Positions 1 through 9,796 of a DNA stretch of 64,000 nt are shown piece by piece (within the stretch, counting starts at the first letter, position 1; each line of letters opens with the position of its first letter). The DNA lies in assembly GCA_018398585.1 (NCBI GenBank), contig JAGTTD010000010.1, forward strand, positions 27,630,638 through 27,694,637. Direction: 5' to 3'. Position numbers and translations under genes: made by a program. The notes under the pieces were generated by a model that had not been told where the DNA came from, searched no databases, and saw nothing but the letters and a program-made list of their open reading frames with translations. Source of the DNA: Simmondsia chinensis. Taxonomy: Eukaryota; Streptophyta; Magnoliopsida; Caryophyllales; Simmondsiaceae.

Positions 1-270
1 CACAACGGCTAAGAGTGCGAAAAGATTATCTTTCAACAAAATAATCATTTGAAATCAAATCACGATATTGAGAGGATGCACAAGAAAACCTCAAAAGAGA
101 TCTGGCTGGGAGCCACGACATGATCTCACAAGTAACATCGTCCATTTAAAACCCCAAAACTTAGGATAAAAGTGGGTAACTTGGCAAAGAAAATGACATG
201 CTGACAAGAAATATTTATAATCTTACACTTTGAGGCTAAAAACGCTTTGGCCCCAAAGCGGGGGGCTAGT
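1..270 (+). other. 3' end of LTR-retrotransposon interior
   Basis: No open reading frame is convincing here. The stretch ends in a purine-rich tract with six G residues at 260-265, immediately before an LTR-like sequence starting TGATAAGTAC. That arrangement is a polypurine tract next to a 3' LTR. I infer this is the untranslated 3' end of an element whose body lies left of the window. Its superfamily cannot be decided from this piece. Confidence 0.5.
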
Positions 271-325
271 TGATAAGTACAAAAATGGTTCACAGAGATG
301 GCGGTAGAGCTACCACAAGAGCCAT

Positions 326-440
326 ACCGCCCACCTTCATACTGTCCACCTTCATACCGTCCACCTGCGTACCATCCACCTTCATACCGCCCACCTTCAT
401 ACCGCCCACCTGTACACCGACCACCCACATACTGCCACCT
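326..440. repeat. 15-bp minisatellite inside the LTR
   Basis: About eight tandem copies of a 15-base unit close to CCGCCCACCTTCATA. Because 15 is a multiple of three, both strands stay open and give pentapeptide repeats (YRPPS-like on plus, YEGGR-like on minus). The position upstream of a TATA box inside an LTR argues for a U3 repeat and not a proline-rich protein gene. Confidence 0.8.
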
Positions 441-551
441 CCTACTTGACCCCCAAGTATGTGGACCACCACCTTATACTTGACCCCCAAGTCTATATAC
501 CGCCATCTTCCACTTGGCCCCCAAGGATCCCCAAAAACTCCTCTCATCCCC

Positions 552-560
552 TATAAATAA
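552..560 (+). promoter_or_regulatory. TATA box of LTR
   Basis: TATAAATAA sits about 150 bp before the LTR end, a usual place for a retrotransposon core promoter. Function is inferred from motif and position only. Confidence 0.45.
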
Positions 561-780
561 CAAGCAAACCAGGAAATAACGGCAAGGAACTTGAGTTTGG
601 TTCTCCCTTCACGAACCCAACTAAAAAACCCCGAAACAGCTCTAATATTAAGGCTCCAATTCCACGATGTAAATAGGAACTAAGAGAACTTAAATAAACG
701 TATCAGTAGAGGAAAACAGTTGTGTGAACGTTTGGATGGTAAAACATTTTATGAAATAATTCAGTTTCATAATTCTCATC

Positions 781-2163
781 AAATTTGGAATTTTTTACCC
801 AATTGGAACTATTTAAAAAAAAAAATACCAAAAGAGCATAGTTTTAAAAATATTTACCAAAATGGCACCATTTGCTATAGCTTTATCAACATATGCTATT
901 TAAAATGGCATACCCCTATCAGTAGGTTTTTATTTTTTTAATATTTAGTGGGTATACATAGTTACAAATGGCGTACCTCAATCAAAAAAAAATTTTTATA
1001 TTATGTGGGGGTACGCCATTTATGACTGCGTACCCCCCACCACAACTTTTTTATTTAAATCATTAAAAAAATTTAAAGGGTTATTTACGTTAAAGGTTTC
1101 TATACTTTTTTACTTGTATTAATTTAGTTCTTGTACTTTTAATTGTGTGAATTTAGTCTATGAACAATTTTAGACATGTCAATTTATTTCTTTTGATCAA
1201 ATTTAAGATATATTAGTGACATAATTTTTAACAGTAAATAGATAAATTTATAATAATTTACTTATATCTAACATAGTTTTACCGTTTAAAATTATGTCAC
1301 TAATATAACTTAAATTTGATCAAATGAACTAAATTGACACATTTTAAATTGTTTATAGACTAAATTGATACAATTAAAAGTACAATGACTAAATTAATAC
1401 AATTGAGAAAGTTTAGACACCTTTGGTGTAAATAATCCTTTAAATTTTAATAATTTTTAAATCTAATAAATTTTAAATTTTATTTTTTCATGAAAGTACA
1501 TTAACTTCATTATAACATTGTATGTGTCATCTATTTTTTTCGAGTGATTATTCTTGTCACTTATTAATTATTGCATGAATAATTTAAAATGTGTAAATTT
1601 AGTTCCTTTGATCAAATTTAAGTTATGTTAGTGACCTAATTTTAAACGGTAAAATTATGTTACATGTAAGTAATTTATTTTAAATTTATTTATTAACTCA
1701 ATTTAATCTATTTACCGTTCAAAATTACGTCATTAATATAACTTAAATTTGATCGAATGAAATAAATTGACATATTTTAAATTATTTATAAACTAAATTG
1801 ATACAATTAAAAGTTTAAGGACTAAATTAATACAATTAAAAAGTATAGGAACATTTGATATAAATAGCTTTTTAAAAAATTTTAATTATTTAATAATTCT
1901 AATAATTTATAAAAAGTTGTGTTGGGGGTATGCCGTCATAAACGGCGTACCCGCACATAATATGAACAAATATTTTTTTTTTAAATAGCGTAACCCCACT
2001 AAATATTGAATAAAAAAGTTATTGATAGGGGTACGCCATTTAAAATGGCTTATGTTGATAAGTTACAGTAAATTGTGCCATTTTTGTAAATATTTTTTAA
2101 ACTATGCTATTTTGATAATTTTTTTTTTAAATTGTGCCAATTGGGTAAAGAATTCTCAAATTT
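781..2163. mobile_element. Foldback element 1 with long terminal inverted repeats
   Basis: The first about 150 bases (from AAATTTGGAATT at 781) reappear inverted at 2,010-2,163, including the landmark TTTACCCAATTGG and the phrase TACCCCTATC. The interior holds two further imperfect hairpins, about 1,074-1,443 and 1,590-1,870, each built around GATCAAATTTAA and its complement; the two hairpins resemble each other. No transposase is present. I could not find a clean target duplication. The structure fits a non-autonomous foldback or Mutator-like MITE carrying other MITEs; the superfamily is not proven. Confidence 0.7.
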
Positions 2164-3614
2164 GCCTTGAAATCTTTGTTTGAGTATCTTGGGGTTTAAA
2201 AATTTTGTAACTCTAACCTCATAATTTTCAACTGTATCCTAAATTTGGTTTTTTTTCCTTTTTTTTTTGGTTTTTTTATCACCTTGATATATGTGTGGTC
2301 CAACATGTATAATAAAATGTCAAGAGGTTTAAAAATTCTATTATTTAAATATCTGAGTATAAGTAATTTATGAATCAATTATCCTTTACTGTAATTAAAC
2401 ATATCTTTGTTGGAAAATACCAACAAAACATAATTATTAAAATGTATAGATACCCTTTGTTGAAATATGATGCAGTTTTTGACGAAAAGTGCTCGAATAG
2501 CACATGATTTCAGCAATTATAGATACATTCTATCAAAATTTAATTTATTTTTACCGAAAAGTTCCCTCTGAAAACATTACGATAGCTCCCATATACATTT
2601 TGGTGGAAATTTGCCAAATTTGACTAAAATTTAGTAGATTTAAAAGTATAATACCTAAATAATAAATAATCAAATCTAAAGATATAAAAGTGAGAAACTT
2701 TTTTATTTTTATTTTTATAGATAAGCTCAAATTTGTCCCTATTATTTAAAATAAAAGTTAGAGAGAGAGAGAGAGAGAGAGAAGGGGGGAACAAAGTAAC
2801 TAATAAAACTGACAGTGATCTATTTTTGAAAAGATAGAAGACCACATTGACTAAGCTTAGTTTGTATAAGAGAGTGCTGAGTCACGTGATTTCCTTTGAA
2901 AACTGAGTTACACGTTAATTTGTCATGTATGCTACTGCACGTGGACCTCTGGCTTCATGCTGTATGCCCTTGCAAACACAAAACCCCATTTTTTTAAGGA
3001 TAAATTACAGATAATGTTATTGTAAGGTTAAAATAGCAAACTTTTAGTTAATAAGAAAATTTTATGGCTTTTATTTTTTATAATTCACATCGTAGTTTTT
3101 GAGGCAAAATTATTATTGTCAAAATAAAATCGAAATTTTTAATGTAATTTTGTGACTTTCATTTTTGTAGGTCATATAATTACTCTAGTAATAATAATTT
3201 ATGATTTTGCAATAATAACTCCACGAATCGTATTTGAGTAACAAGATGTAAACTTATTTTTTAAACGAATTTTGTGTTTAAACTTTTTAACCCCTCGATT
3301 ATGGTGAAATAGTCTTCTTATTTAAAAGACCGGTGTTTTTTGCAAGATTTTACAAAAAGGTGAACTTTTTAGTTGTTTAACTAGTCAAATTGCTATACAC
3401 TATAATTGATAAAGAAAATTATGATTTAATGTTTTCAGTAGCTTTTAACATTTAATATTGAATGCAAATTTTCGAATTTGGAGTTTGGTCACTGACACAT
3501 TAAATTGCTAACATATACTTTTATTTTCTCAAAATTACGCATCAAAATATATTGTTTCTTTATTTTGTATGATCCCCTTATCTTTTCACATCATTAAATT
3601 ACTATTATACTTGT
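2164..3614. other. AT-rich non-coding DNA
   Basis: No supported gene or recognisable element. A GA microsatellite occupies about 2,761-2,781. The remaining sequence is low-complexity AT-rich DNA with only short chance frames. Confidence 0.6.
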
Positions 3615-3630
3615 AATTGTTACTAAACAA

Positions 3631-3854
3631 TACAACAACAACAAACCCAGTGCCTCAAGGGCTCCCATAGAAGCGGGGTTTCGGGGGTTGATGTATGCAG
3701 CCTTCCCCCTTCAGGGTGTTAAACCTGAAGAGAGACTGTTTCCGAGGACTCTCAACCTGAGAGACATGTCGTCATCGTATCATAATAACCCGTGAGCAAA
3801 AGGGTAGCAATGAATAAAAGCAGGACAAAGCATAAGCAAGTAAACAGGTAGTAA
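3631..3854 (-). mobile_element. LINE/SINE 3' tail copy, 16-bp target duplication
   Basis: Flanked by a perfect 16-base direct repeat, AATTGTTACTAAACAA, at 3,615-3,630 and 3,855-3,870. On the minus strand it ends in a conserved tail (bearing GAGTCCTCGGAAACA, then GGGAGCCCTTGAGGCACTGG) and a short TTG repeat. The same tail ends the 5S-headed SINEs at 37,036 and 40,553 and the LINE at 13,362. The head lacks 5S sequence and looks more like the 3' UTR of the 13,362 LINE, so I favour a short 5'-truncated LINE. A SINE with an unrecognised head is the alternative. Confidence 0.75.
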
Positions 3855-3928
3855 AATTGTTACTAAACAACAAAAAATACTAAATATGTTTGCATCGTGT
3901 CGTATGTATGATTTGTTTTCCTACATGC

Positions 3929-4191
3929 TGTCATGGATTTGTATTAAGTTAGTTAGGTCATTAGTTAAGCCTAACTAACTATATTCTTTAGTTAATCCTT
4001 GTATTAGCATATAAGAGGAGATTGGGTTGGTTGTAAGCACATCAGGAAATTAATAACAAATTCATACTTTCTTTCCCAAATATTCTTCTTCATCTCCCTC
4101 CCTTCTCTTTCTCTTTCTCCCTCAGACTCTCTCTCTCCTTCTTCTGTTAAATCCCTAATAGAAATCCTTGCATGAAAAATTGTTCATGACA
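3929..4191 (+). repeat. 5' LTR of gypsy 1 (263 bp)
   Basis: Bounded by the perfect inverted heptamers TGTCATG and CATGACA. Its first about 165 bases recur at 8,896-9,062. The LTR end lies just before a primer-binding site, which fixes the right edge. Confidence 0.85.
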
Positions 4192-4194
4192 AAT

Positions 4195-4206
4195 TGGTAT
4201 CAGGGC
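4195..4206 (+). other. tRNA-Met primer-binding site of gypsy 1
   Basis: TGGTATCAGGG follows the 5' LTR after three bases. The usual plant site complementary to initiator tRNA-Met is TGGTATCAGAGC; one base differs here. Confidence 0.8.
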
Positions 4207-4284
4207 TTATCCTGAGCACTAAACAAAAAAACATTCTTCGAACCCTAATCTGGAAATCTAGCTCGAGGTAAGCGCAATCCAACA

Positions 4285-5330
4285 ATGGCTGAAATCGAGA
4301 GTCACATCGACGGATTGGTGCAGAAGGTAGTAGAATCGCAGCAACAAGCTGATGAGAAACATACTCAGCTCCTTGAGGTGATTCAACGAAAAGAGGAACA
4401 CCAGAGCCGGATGATGGACATCGTCCATCAAAACAGTACACAGATGTTGCTTCTGATGCAGCAGCTGGCGAATAACTCAACGAAGGCCCCAACCCTGATG
4501 AAAGACAACGAGACTGAAGCAAGATTGCAGGAATTGAGGGCCAATGTAGGGCAGCACCATTTTGGGAAACCCCCAATTTTGGGCTCTGACCCTAAAAAGG
4601 GCGAAGGGAACATGCATGAGGAGGCAAAGGGAAGTAGCTACTTCCAAAAGACTAAAATCGATTTTCCGGTGTTCAGTGGAAAAAAACCCTAGAAGCCGGG
4701 TTCGTCGCTGTCAGAGGTTCTTCTCGATTTACCAGACCGCAGAGGACATGAAGCTCAAAATAGCTGGGGTATACTTAGACGACAGCACTGACACATGGCT
4801 CCAAGGGCTCATAGCAGACAAGGGTCTACTGAGTTGGAAAGCTTTTACTGAAGAACTGTATGAGAGGTATGAAGACAACGATGGGGTAGACGTTGTGAGC
4901 AAATTCAACAAATTGCGATAGACTGGTTCCTTAAAGGACTACCAAGAACCCTTTGAAGAACTCAGATCCCACTTGCTCTCTATTGACAGTACATTCAGCG
5001 AGGGTTACTTCTTGTCTTCTTACATTTCAGGTTTGGACAGTGAGATCCAGCCATTAGTCAAGGCAGCTAAACCTCAATCCTTGTCCCAAGCATTCTCCCA
5101 AGCCAAACTCTACTCCCAATCTTCTGAAGCTGCACTTTAGAAGGCTAAAGATCTCTTAAAGAACCCCAACTCAAATGCATATCCTTTCCATTCCCACAAA
5201 ATAGAACCCCAATCCTCAAAATTTAACACAAATTGGCCAAGAAATAAGCCTGCAAGAAGTCAAAACCTCTGCTACAAATGTAATAAGCGATATTTCCCTC
5301 GTCATAGGTGTGACAATCAATCCATACATA
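4285..5330 (+). pseudogene. gag: gag of gypsy 1
   Basis: The start MAEIESHIDGLVQK opens a coiled, glutamine-rich N-terminus. A frameshift near 4,690 breaks the conserved region just after KIDFPVFSG. The next frame carries the retrotransposon gag signature (RCQRFFSIYQTAEDMKLKIA). In-frame TAG codons fall near 4,919 and 5,138. The C-terminal zinc knuckle CYKCNKRYFPRHRC is still readable at about 5,270-5,312. Gag would form the virus-like particle. The related element C has glutamine at the 4,919 position. Confidence 0.85.
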
Positions 5331-5332
5331 GT

Positions 5333-5818
5333 ATGGAGGCTGCAGACCTTGACCCTGACCCAACGGCCGACAGTGAACAAGAATCGGTAGAAGAAGAGCT
5401 TTGTCTGGAAGCAAGTGATGACAGATCTGATGAAGTTTATGTCCATATCCTCACTGGGGGCTCATCTTCTAACACTCTGAAGATTCTTGGACATCTGTAT
5501 AAGAGGTCAGACGTTATCCTTATTGACAGTGGAAGCACACATAGCTTCCTTGATCCAAGACTAGCCAAGGAGGCTCGATTTTCTGTGGAGGAAACAACCC
5601 CGCTGGGAATTACTGCGGCCAACGGCCAGACAATGATATGCAGACATCAGTCCAAGGCCAAATGGTAAATGTAATCTCACACGTTCACTTACAACATCAG
5701 ACTTATGAAAATAGGTGGCTGTGATATGCTGCTAGGAGTGGACTGGATGAAGTAATTTAGTCCAGTTTCTTTTGATTTCAATGACCTCAAGCTCAGTTTT
5801 GCAAAGGAAGGGAAAAAT
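5333..5818 (+). pseudogene. pro: Aspartic protease of gypsy 1
   Basis: The retropepsin active-site motif [13 protein letters not shown] is intact near 5,517-5,556. The same motif occurs in element C. Stops near 5,666 and 5,754 break the domain; a later piece reads LLGVDWM, typical of the end of gypsy proteases. It would process Gag-Pol. Confidence 0.85.
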
Positions 5819-7290
5819 GTGGAATTAATAGGCATCAGAGAGACCGGATCCCTCAAAGTGCTCACCGGACAGAAGTTGCAGAACCTCTGCAACAAAAAGG
5901 AGAAACTCTATGTAGCAACCCTGATGCTAGCACAAGGTCGAGACCTGGACATGGTAAAATCTGAAACTCTTCCTTCTGTAGTGCAAACTCTTTTAAATAG
6001 CTTTGAGGATGTGTTCCAAGAACCTAATGGGTTACCCCCTACCAGATCGCATGATCACCACATTCCCCTAAAAGACAACCATAAACCCATTTCCATTAGG
6101 CCCTATGGATATTCTTACTTCCAAAAGAATGAGATTGAAAAGCAAGTTAAAGAAATGTTACACAATTCTATAATTCAACCTGGCGACTCTCCCTTTGCTT
6201 CACCAATACTCTTAGTAAAGAAAAAAGATGGCTCCATGAGATTTGGCGTAGATTACAGGCAGTTAAATGATATCACTATCAAAAATAAATTTCCTATCCC
6301 CCACATAGATGACTTATTAGATGAGTTACATGGGGCAACAATATTTTCTAAACTGGATTTGAGATCAGGTTACTTCCAAGTAAGAGTTTGTGACCCTGAC
6401 ATCCCAAAAATAGCCTTCCAAACACACCACGGCCATTTTGAGTTTAAGGTGATGCCATTTGGCCTCACCAATTCCCCTGCCACATTCCAAGCCCTTATGA
6501 ATGACACATTTGGCCCCTTTCTTCGAAAATTTGTGCTTGTATTCTTTGATGACATACTTGTCTATAGCCCTAATCTTGAATTCCATGTATCCCACTTTAA
6601 GACTATCCTTCAAACCCTCGGGGCCAATAAATTGTTTGCCAAAAGCTCCAAATGCACCTTTGCCCAAACCCAAATAGAGTATCTTGGACACATCATCTCA
6701 GCTAAGGGAGTGGCTACAGATCTGTCCAAGATAGAGGCCATGACATCTTGGCCCACGCCCAAGAATGTGAAGAAGTTGTGATCCTTCCTTGGGCTAACTG
6801 GGTACTATAGCAAGTTTGTACATCGATATGGTGTCATTTCCAAACCTTTGACTGACCTCCTCAAAAAGGGAGGGTTTAAATGGTGTGACAGGGCTGCAGC
6901 AGCTTTTGAACAACTTAAGCAAGCTATGAGTAGTGCTCCGGTACTTGCACTACCTGATTTCTCTCAACCCTTCACCTTAGAGGCTGATGCTTGTGCTATG
7001 GGTATGGGGCCTGTCCTGATGCAGAACAACAGACCTATAGCCTACCTCAGCAAAGCTTTTGGGCCTAAAACCTTAGGCCTCTCTACATATGAGAAAGAAT
7101 TTATGGCTATCCTCATGGCAGTGGCAAAATGGAGACATTACTTAGAGGTTGGCTGCTTTATTATCAAGACAGACCATCAGGCCCTCAAATACCTGCTTGA
7201 GCAGTGCATAACTACTGCAATACAGTAAAAAGGCATGTCTAAGTTGTTAGGCTTAGATTACAGAATCACTTATAAGAAAGGAAGGGACAA
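5819..7290 (+). pseudogene. pol: Reverse transcriptase and RNase H of gypsy 1
   Basis: The RT region is largely open from 5,819 to 6,778, with FGVDYRQLN, KLDLRSGYFQVRV and the catalytic box FFDDILVYS (the FxDD form common in gypsy elements). A TGA at about 6,779 interrupts KKL-SFLGLTGYY. RNase H follows with LEADACAMGMG and IKTDHQALKYLL. A TAA at about 7,226 separates it from the connection to integrase. Both domains would copy element RNA to DNA inside the particle. Confidence 0.9.
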
Positions 7291-8798
7291 TCTAGCAGCT
7301 AATGCCTTGTCCAGAAGGTATGATGGGTTCTGCTGTGCCTTAATAGTATCAGTAATACAACCTGCTTGGGTGAATGAAGTCTCCAATAGTTATGAAGGGG
7401 ATGATCATTGCACACAATTACTTACCGAGCTGCTAATCCACCTAGACTCTCAGCCTGAGTATTCCCTCATAAATGGGGGGCGGAGAAGACATGGAAGGTT
7501 GGTTATTGGAGCTGGGCATGGGTTTAGGCAACAACTAGTACACTCTATACATTCCTCTCCTATAGAAGGACACTCTGGGGTCACTGCCACCCTACAGCGG
7601 CTCCAAAGACTTTTCTACTGGCCTAACATGAGGAAGGAGGTCAAGACCATAGTGGCAGCCTGTAATGTCTGTCAACGCAGCAAGTCAGAACATCAAGCCT
7701 ACCCAGGGCTCTTGCAGCCACTTCTAGTCCTAGATCAGTGTTGGTCTCATGTCACCATGGACTTTGTAGAAGTTCTACCCTTATTAGAAGGCAAGGACAC
7801 CATTCTGGTGGTTGTAGATAGGCTAACAAAATATGCTCACTTTGTTTCTCTATCTCATCCAGTTACAGCTTCCCAAATTGCAAGACTCTTCATGGATAAC
7901 ATCCATAAGTTACATGGCCTACCTGCTAGTATAGTATCCAACAGGGACAAGGTGTTCTTGAGCCAATTTTGGCAGGAACTTTTCAGTATGCTGAGCTCCT
8001 GCTTAGACCTCACCACATCCTACCATCCCCAATCGGATGGATAATATGAGAGGGCAAATCAGTGCTTGGAAACATACTTGATATGCTTTTGTATGGACAG
8101 ACCTAGTAGGTTGGCATAAGTGGCTCTCCTTGGCTAAACTGTGGTATAACACCAACTTCCATAAAAGCCTACAAATGTCTCCTTTTCAAGCATTATATGG
8201 TTACTCCCCACCTCAACTTCGCATGGAAGATGCTGTGAGTCCAATCACTTCAGTAGCGACAATAGAAGATTGGCTGGCTGAAAGAGCTCTCATGATCCAG
8301 AATCTCATACATTCACAGTCTAGAATGAAGTTCTTTGCTGATCAACATAGGTCAGAAAGGACTTTAGCACCAGGGGATTGGGTGTATTTGAAACTCCAAC
8401 CCTACGGGCAGACCTCAGTTGCTGTCAGGAGGAACTTAAAGCTATCATCCAAGTACTATGGTCCTTTCCTTGTGCTCCAAAAGGTGGGCAAAGTAGCCTA
8501 CAGGCTCCAGCTCCCCACAGACAGCCAAATCCACCCAACGTTTCATGTGTCTCAGCTTAAGAAGAAGGTTGGGAAACATGTGCAGGTCAGACCATCACTA
8601 CCTCAGACTTCCATACATGGAGAAATAAACATTGAACCAGCGGCTATTCTAGCTACAAGGTTAGTGGAACGCAACAATGCAGCTGCTACACAGTGGTTAA
8701 TCAAATGGTGTAACTTGGATGCCAGTAAGGCAACGTGGGAAGATGTGGGAAACCTCAGGTCTCAGTTTCCTGCATTTGTAGACCAGCAATGTCATTGA
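7235..8798 (+). pseudogene. int: Integrase with chromodomain-like C-terminus, gypsy 1
   Basis: The zinc-binding HHCC region includes HSGVTATLQRLQRLFYWPNM and CNVCQRSK. The core carries TMDFVEVLP. A TAA at about 8,042 follows YHPQSDG, where element C has glutamine, and a second stop or frameshift precedes the open stretch from 8,130. The C-terminus contains ATRLVERNNAAATQWLIKW then ATWEDV, which resembles the chromodomain of plant chromoviruses. Integrase would insert the DNA copy; the chromodomain would bias target choice. Confidence 0.9.
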
Positions 8799-8895
8799 TA
8801 TTGGTTACAATTCCCAATTGTATCATTGTTGTTCTTGATTCATTGTTTCAATCTGCTACATCCTTGAGGACAAGGATGTTTTAAGTGTGAGGCAA

Positions 8896-9062
8896 TGTCA
8901 TGGATTTGTATTAAGTTAGTTAGGTCATTAGTTAAGCCTAACTAACTATATTCTTTAGTTAATCCTTGTATTAGCATATAAGAGGAGATTGAGTTGGTTG
9001 TAAGCACATCAGGAAATTAATAACAAATTCAGAATTTCTTTCCCAAATATTCTTCTTCATCA
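8896..9062 (+). repeat. Truncated 3' LTR of gypsy 1
   Basis: Matches the first about 165 bases of the 5' LTR up to CTTCTTCATC, then diverges completely. The last about 95 bases are lost. No target duplication can be assigned for this reason. Confidence 0.85.
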
Positions 9063-9796
9063 CCCTTCAGAATTTCTATCAAAGACATTCAAAATTGTTA
9101 AAAATATTAAAAGAAAATTTGTTACAATTGTCTTGAGATTTCAAAATATTTTTATGGATTAACTTTTGTAAATTTTTTTAAGTATCATCTGGATAACTTT
9201 GTCAAAATTCAATTAAAGTAAGCTAAAAAAACCTTTAAAAAGTAATTTTTTTTTACCAAAAAAAAAAGGTAAAAAATATCGTTTATATTTAAAAAATTTA
9301 AAATATAGAACAATATTAAAAATAATTTGAAAAATAAAATTAATATTTTTAAAAATTTTTAAATTTTCACAATTATATATGGTTGTGAGTTCTACGTTTG
9401 CATAATTTTAAATTTATTTTAAATATTTTTAAAATATTAAAATCGTTTTAAAAATAAAAGATAGTTAAGTCAAATTTGAAATAGTTTCATTTTATTTTAT
9501 ATGGCACATCAGTATATTTTAACGGAATCATAATGGAATTATGAAAGTTTTCGACACCTCAAATATTTTAAAATCTTATGGTCCCTATAAAATATATTAC
9601 CAAACGTCTGGGTACTTGAACCAAATTTCTTTTTCCCTAAATCTTCTTAATCATTTCAAGTGTTTTTGATAAAATTTGAAGTTAGAGGTTCAAACTAAAC
9701 TTGGTTAATAGTTTAGGGAATGTATTTGATAAACCAGAAGTCGAGGAGGATATATTGATTTTGCACCAATAGTTCGGATGGTGTCTTTGATTAAAC
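9063..9796. other. AT-rich non-coding DNA
   Basis: No gene or element recognised. The last about 60 bases (9,745-9,796) resemble DNA at 15,205-15,265 on the other side of the next element, suggesting a local repeat at the target site. Confidence 0.55.

Larger units (their letters stand above)
271..705 (+). mobile_element. 3' LTR (or solo LTR), about 435 bp
   Basis: The block starts TGATA and ends TATCA, matching short inverted LTR termini. A TATA-box-like TATAAATAA lies at 552-560, followed by a leader-like stretch. The upstream polypurine tract supports a 3' LTR on the plus strand. No second copy is in the window, so both ends are inferred. It contains a 15-bp minisatellite. Confidence 0.5.
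3929..9062 (+). mobile_element. Decayed Ty3/gypsy retrotransposon 1
   Basis: Element order is LTR, primer site, gag, protease, RT-RNase H, integrase, chromodomain-like tail, LTR. This order, with integrase after RNase H, defines Ty3/gypsy; the tail suggests a chromovirus. The LTR starts TGTCATG and the 5' copy ends CATGACA. The 3' LTR is cut short. At least seven stops and frameshifts break the polyprotein, so it cannot move by itself. Several stops lie where the related element C has Q or R, consistent with C-to-T change. Confidence 0.9.

Noticed and set aside
298..547. Proline-rich (plus) and glycine-rich (minus) frames like cell-wall proteins
   Set aside because: They translate a 15-bp minisatellite inside an LTR, open on both strands, with no signal peptide or gene context.
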